From a virus, in the IMG/VR virus record IMGVR_UViG_3300047446_000281, positions 1 through 42,156 of that record: a stretch of 42,156 nucleotides of DNA, one strand, 5' to 3'. The translations under genes were made by a program, and so were the position numbers. The notes below the pieces were generated by a model. The model saw only the letters and a list, made by a program, of their open reading frames with translations. It made no database searches and had not been told where the DNA came from. Of this stretch, positions 38,322-42,156 are shown one piece after another (the stretch's first letter is position 1; each line of letters opens with the position of its first letter).

Positions 38322-39562
38322 TTTCTAGCCTCTGCAATTTCCCCTATCGCTTGAGGAAATAAGCGCCCGAGACCAGCGGCGTCGAGCTCTGAACGCAGTT
38401 CCGCCAGAGAGTCAATAGTAGGATCAGAAACCGAATGTTTTTGCAGAATTGCGGCGAGTTTCCCTACAGCCCATGCCGGTAAAGTGGTGGAAACACCAAG
38501 TACTTCATCGAGTACATCGACAGCATTTTTAACTTCTGTATTAAAATCAAGTAGATACGAGTTTATTTTTTTTGAATTGCTATATTTAAGTGCGTATACG
38601 TAGGAGTCTTCGACAGAAGTAACGATTAAAGGGCTATGGGTGCTGACAATGAATTTCGCATGTGGAAACGCTCTTAGGAGGCTTGGCAAAAGCGTTCTTT
38701 GCATACTAGGGTGAAGGTGGTTCTCGACTTCGTCGATCACTACCGCGAATGGTTCTTTCTTATCTGTGTCGAACATGTAAATCTGCCACGCGATATCAAT
38801 AAGTGCCGATATCCCCCCGGAAGCAGTCTCTAATAAAAATTCATCAGTCCCTCCGTTGCAGCAGAAAACTATTTCGTAGTCTCTAACTTCAAGATCTTCA
38901 AATCCTAAGGTTGGTGGAAGTATAAGTCTTAGTACGTCACGGAAACCTTCAAAATTTTTAATTTGTTGTGGATCCGAAGGCATGATTACTTTTGTAGCAC
39001 TGCGGACTCCGTAACCGTTGACCATCCACCCTAACAAAGTGGTTTTCATAACATAACTGGAAGGCTCCGGTGAGCCGCCTGCGTGCCTGGTCAGTTGATT
39101 ACTCTGAATTTCTTGAAATGCCGCCTCTCGCTCTTTTCGAAAAGTGCCTATCTGGTGAACACGTCTATACGAGAAGGTCTGACGGTGAGACGGAATGTAG
39201 AAAAAACGAGCAGGCTGCTGGTTGTGAATCTGAATTTGATATTGCGGACTTTCAGCCTCCGGCGCTAACAGTTTTGCAACTGAGTCGTTCGTGTAGATGA
39301 TTCTTCCTATTTCCCTGTCGGTGCTAGCTTCTTTCCCAAAATTTCGAAGGAGGGAGAAATACTTTAAACTTTTAGTTATCAAATCTGTTTTAGGTGTGGC
39401 GAGAGATATTTGTGACCACCCTAATTGCCTTGCGAGAAGTGAGAGGATGGTTGTTTTGCCGCAGCCATTTGCTCCTGTAATGATAGTTGCGCGAGGATGA
39501 AAGCTAATGTCCACTTCATCGAATTGCTGCCAATCGTTCAATACTATTCTTGCGAAATCCAT
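38318..39562 (-). CDS. ptuA: AAA/ABC-type ATPase, PtuA-like
   Basis: A 414-residue SMC/ABC-like ATPase. Walker A is GANGCGKTT (30-38), the ABC signature-like ETASGGISAL centres on 248-250, Walker B is VVIDE (274-278), and the switch His309 is in STHSP. The D-loop-like ENHLHPSMQ follows Walker B. This AAA_21/AAA_15 layout with an HNH partner directly downstream is that of Septu PtuA, which senses phage and controls the nuclease. No DNA-binding or Toprim domain follows, so it is not an OLD nuclease. A GAGGAAG site precedes the ATG. Confidence 0.8.
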   Translation of the reverse strand: MDFARIVLNDWQQFDEVDISFHPRATIITGANGCGKTTILSLLARQLGWSQISLATPKTDLITKSLKYFSLLRNFGKEASTDREIGRIIYTNDSVAKLLAPEAESPQYQIQIHNQQPARFFYIPSHRQTFSYRRVHQIGTFRKEREAAFQEIQSNQLTRHAGGSPEPSSYVMKTTLLGWMVNGYGVRSATKVIMPSDPQQIKNFEGFRDVLRLILPPTLGFEDLEVRDYEIVFCCNGGTDEFLLETASGGISALIDIAWQIYMFDTDKKEPFAVVIDEVENHLHPSMQRTLLPSLLRAFPHAKFIVSTHSPLIVTSVEDSYVYALKYSNSKKINSYLLDFNTEVKNAVDVLDEVLGVSTTLPAWAVGKLAAILQKHSVSDPTIDSLAELRSELDAAGLGRLFPQAIGEIAEARK

Positions 39563-39844
39563 GTCTTGTCTTCCTCGCGGGCTAATCGACTCATTTTTCG
39601 TCTATAGGGGAGCATTCAGGTGGTGTTGATCCTAAACCAAAACCTGGACAATCGCTTATTTCAGTTTTTTATTTCGCTACTTAAATATTGTCTCCATTCA
39701 GCCTTCCGGGATAGCCCACTCGTATATGTAGACAGATCGAGGGGTCATGATTGCTCGATTTCTACTGGTGCTGGCCGTGCCAAGCAGGTCAGTGAAACTG
39801 CGAATGGTCGACCCAAATCATCGGTTATTCGACTGTCTGCTTAT
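39563..39844. other. Intergenic DNA upstream of the Septu-like operon
   Basis: I see no gene here. A forward reading at 39620-39859 has no ribosome-binding site and unnatural composition. On the minus strand a TATAGA (about 39606-39601) could be a -10 for the ATPase operon, but no good -35 is visible. The right half has words common between Pseudomonas genes (GTCGACCCAAATC, ACTGTCTGCTTATGGCC). Confidence 0.4.
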
Positions 39845-40030
39845 GGCCGATTCTGTTGAAAAAGTCGACCATGGTTTCCAAGGCAGAAAAGTACGCATCC
39901 GAGATTGAAATCTTTACTTTTGGCAGAGGTTTCCAGACGCAGATTTCACGCAGCAGCGTGCAAAAATTGCGTTCTCACTAGGCAATGGCCAGGCAGTTTT
40001 GGATAACCGACTTTTTCAACAGAATCGGCC
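39845..40030. mobile_element. MITE-like element with 23-bp terminal inverted repeats
   Basis: A 186-base element bounded by perfect 23-bp inverted repeats, at 39845-39867 and 40008-40030; the core of each is GATTCTGTTGAAAAAGTCG, an end type seen on Pseudomonas insertion sequences. There is no transposase inside (120 bases of interior fit no ORF), so it is non-autonomous and would be moved in trans. If the ends are at GATTCTG, GGCC on each side (39845-39848 and 40027-40030) would be a target duplication; because GGCC is its own complement the two readings cannot be told apart. Confidence 0.75.
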
Positions 40031-40130
40031 GTTTGCTGCCTGTGGTGAAGGGCAGCTTGGGGTCGAAAGCGGCCTCTCGCAGCTGCTAGCCTTCTCCCAC
40101 ATCTGTCATTTAGGCGCTGAAAAGCTCAGC

Positions 40131-40427
40131 GCAATTCTGGAATCGAGCGGTGAACGGCCCCAGGCCGCACCGGTTGAAGTCCTCAACGACATCAACGGCG
40201 ACCTGGTGACGTTGTACCGTGTCGTGCAGAACCACCTGGAAGAATTCGTGCGGCAGTTCAAATGGGCGCTCAGCTCCCGTCAAGTGTTCGAGTGGCAGAA
40301 GATGACGCGTCCTGAAACCCTCACCGATATCCAGTGCGCCGCCCGGTTCTTCTATCTGCAGCACCATGCTTTTGCTGGCAAGGTGACGGGGCAGGCGTTT
40401 GGTACAGCTACCGGGACACACCTTTAG
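40131..40427 (+). pseudogene. Remnant of a D12-class DNA adenine methylase
   Basis: About 85 residues (about 40164-40415) read APVEVLNDINGDLVTLYRVVQNHLEEFVRQFKWALSSRQVF, then WQKMTRPETLTDIQCAARFFYLQHHAFAGK, the internal part of phage-type D12 (Dam-like) N6-adenine methylases. The N-terminal SAM-binding motif and the DPPY catalytic motif are both missing: homology starts after the former and stops at GTAT before the latter. The piece is therefore inactive debris, next to the MITE-like element, probably left from an earlier prophage. Confidence 0.75.
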
Positions 40428-40566
40428 TCTCATGCGCTCCACCCTAGAGATTGGTTCAGGACAGGGTCAAGTTGATTGGTTCGACTGTCCACTGGCCCTG
40501 AGATGGACTACGCTAAATTTTTTAGTGGTGATTTGTTGCCTAGACCAAACATGGAAGTTACTACAC

Positions 40567-42156
40567 ATGGACGTTACTACGCTCCGACAGTCGTTGTTAC
40601 GATTTTCTGCATTTTCTCTTTCAATAAGTATGGCGCTCGTCTCAGGTACCCCTGCCTTTGCTGGAGGAACAGGCGGAAATGGCGCATTCAATTTAGTAGA
40701 ATACGGATACCCCGGTTCTCCTGGAAGCGTTACAAGTGGTGCGGGAGGCGCTGGCGGAGTGGGTTATCTGAATAATGATAACGATAATGGTGGGACTGTG
40801 GGGCGCATTATAAACGCGACCACGACCATATCCGGCCCTGTAGCTGGTGGTAATGGTGGGGCTGGTCTGGCTGGTACTGTTATGTTAGTAGGCGCAAACG
40901 GCGGTGGCGGTGGCGGTACCGGTGTCGTGGCTCAAGGAGCTGTTACCAATAACAGTAGCATTTCGGGAGGTAATGGAGGGAGCGGCAGTAGAGGACGTGG
41001 TGCGCAGCGAGGGTGGTCCTCAGGTGGCGGCGGAGGCGCTGGAATAGTTACTAATTCAGACGTTTCCAATGCCGGTACGATCACTGGAGGCAATGGAGGA
41101 GGAGGGCCGCCAACGGCTAGAGGTGGCGGCGGCGGCGGCGGTGCGGGTATATATATATTAGGTAATAGTGCGCGCACTACTGTTTTGAATACCGGAACTA
41201 TAAATGGTGGGAACGGTGCGGCTGGGAATGCTACTAGTCAATCAGGAAGTGCAGGGGCTGGTGAAGGCGGCGGTAACGGTGCCGGGCGCTCTACAGTCTC
41301 TCAAGGCGCCTCAGCAATCATCGGAAACAATTTGTTGGTACAAAACGCAGGGACTATTAATGCAGGCGTCGGGGGGGCGGGAGCTTCTAGCGCTGCTATT
41401 ACATTTGAAGGAGGCACCAATCAACTAGTGCTTTCAACCGGAAGCGTGATCAATGGTGCCGTAATAGGTAATGGTGACGACACGCTTGTCTTGCAAAATA
41501 ACTTGGAAAATCCCGGTGGCGGTGTATCTGGCGGCGGCTCAATTAATGGGGCGCAGTATCAAAGCTTTGAACACTTTGTTATCAACAGCGGCACATGGAC
41601 GGTCAATAACACACTTTCCGCTACCGATGCGTCACTGAACAATGGACTTCTGTTACTTACGGCAGGTACAGAGCTTGGGAGCGCAACGGTCACGGCACAG
41701 GGTGGTAGTATTGGTGCTGCGACAAACGGTATAACGATCAATAAAGATATTACCTTGTCACCCAATTCCGATGGCTCGGGTATAAGTGGTCTGACTTTGA
41801 CTGGCACCAACGCTTTTTTAGTAAGCGGGGTTCTCATGGGCTCCGGCAGTCTGACCAAGACCCAAAGCGGTACTGTCACACTTACCGGCGCAAACACCTA
41901 CACCGGGGGGACCACGATCAATGGCGGCACTCTGGCCCTCTCGGGTAGCGGCAGTCTGGCAGCAACCGGTTCGGTAAACCTGGCCGATAGCACTGCCACC
42001 TTCAACATAGGCCAAGCAACGGCCAACCAAACCGTAGGAGCGCTCTCCGGTGTGGCGGGCAGCACTCTCAACCTAGGTTCACGGACATTGACCTTCGGTG
42101 ATGCTACCGACACCTCCATGGGCGGTGTGATCAGTGGCACGGGCGGCCTGATCAAA
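40567..42156 (+). CDS. Autotransporter adhesin, 5' part
   Basis: An open frame of 530 codons that runs off the window. A signal peptide is clear: MDVTTLRQSLLRFSAFS followed by LSISMALVSGTPAFA with AFA as the cleavage site (about residue 32). GGAAG lies 9 bases before the ATG. Residues about 33-280 are rich in Gly (repeated GGNGGxG and GGGGGG), with interspersed SISGGNGG, NAGTITGGNGG and NTGTINGG beta-helix-type turns. From about 425 there is a typical autotransporter-associated beta strand repeat (TKTQSGTVTLTGANTYTGGTTINGG). A C-terminal beta-barrel should follow outside the window. It should act at the cell surface. Confidence 0.85.
   Translation, partial: MDVTTLRQSLLRFSAFSLSISMALVSGTPAFAGGTGGNGAFNLVEYGYPGSPGSVTSGAGGAGGVGYLNNDNDNGGTVGRIINATTTISGPVAGGNGGAGLAGTVMLVGANGGGGGGTGVVAQGAVTNNSSISGGNGGSGSRGRGAQRGWSSGGGGGAGIVTNSDVSNAGTITGGNGGGGPPTARGGGGGGGAGIYILGNSARTTVLNTGTINGGNGAAGNATSQSGSAGAGEGGGNGAGRSTVSQGASAIIGNNLLVQNAGTINAGVGGAGASSAAITFEGGTNQLVLSTGSVINGAVIGNGDDTLVLQNNLENPGGGVSGGGSINGAQYQSFEHFVINSGTWTVNNTLSATDASLNNGLLLLTAGTELGSATVTAQGGSIGAATNGITINKDITLSPNSDGSGISGLTLTGTNAFLVSGVLMGSGSLTKTQSGTVTLTGANTYTGGTTINGGTLALSGSGSLAATGSVNLADSTATFNIGQATANQTVGALSGVAGSTLNLGSRTLTFGDATDTSMGGVISGTGGLIK

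Noticed and set aside
39620-39859. 79-codon plus-strand reading upstream of the MITE-like element
   Set aside because: No ribosome-binding site, and it runs into the terminal inverted repeat.
41559-41897. Minus-strand reading within the autotransporter
   Set aside because: It is a shadow of the open plus-strand frame with signal peptide and beta strand repeats; its Pro/Val-rich content reflects complementary Gly/Thr codons.

Overview
The window looks like a chromosomal segment of a Pseudomonas species. The reasons are a PrtN-family pyocin activator, a DUF4224-linked tyrosine integrase, a prophage-borne SRAP/UmuD/UmuC cassette and the codon style. Most of it is one apparently complete temperate prophage (about 1526-37550). 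AT-richer accessory DNA lies on both sides: an EEP-family nuclease with an unknown partner on the left (1-1414), and on the right a Septu-like ATPase/HNH pair, a 186-bp inverted-repeat element, a DNA adenine methylase remnant and the start of a glycine-rich autotransporter (37551-42156).

Prtophage control and early genes. A leftward operon (5756 to 1526) carries a 66-aa protein, a dNMP-kinase-like P-loop protein, a KilAC-like protein, a 125-aa unknown, a PrtN-family activator, a small membrane protein, a DUF2786 protein, a DUF4224 protein and the integrase. Most neighbours overlap by about 4 bp. A CI/LexA-type repressor (5893-6573, minus strand) with its own terminator lies between this operon and a rightward cro-like gene. 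PL and PR each carry the same 18-bp operator (CAATAC-N6-GTATTG) in the same position relative to -35 and -10. Rightward genes follow: CII-like, DksA-type zinc finger, PriCT-2/Toprim primase and DUF5906-type helicase. A 229-bp array of 11 CCGACA motifs comes next, then an unknown gene and a Q-like candidate antiterminator followed by an intrinsic terminator.

Late genes. A holin and two accessory genes precede a lambda-type head module: small and large (gpA) terminase, gpW, portal, ClpP-type protease, gpD decoration, gpE capsid, joining protein. A P2-type contractile tail follows in canonical order: Z-like, terminator candidate, V, extra ORF, W, J, I, fibre H, glycine-rich tip, chaperone, sheath FI, tube FII, E/E' frameshift pair, tape measure, U, X, D. 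Lysis is completed by a GH19-type endolysin, Rz and a fully embedded Rz1 lipoprotein. Hairpins resembling intrinsic terminators sit just upstream of several late genes, which suits an antitermination-driven late operon.

The right end of the prophage holds a divergent SRAP peptidase and umuDC pair around one clear SOS box. The repressor and UmuD both keep the Ser/Lys self-cleavage residues, so induction and mutagenic repair should respond to the same RecA signal. I could not identify att repeats, so the exact prophage ends, and whether the Septu-like pair is phage cargo or host DNA, remain open.
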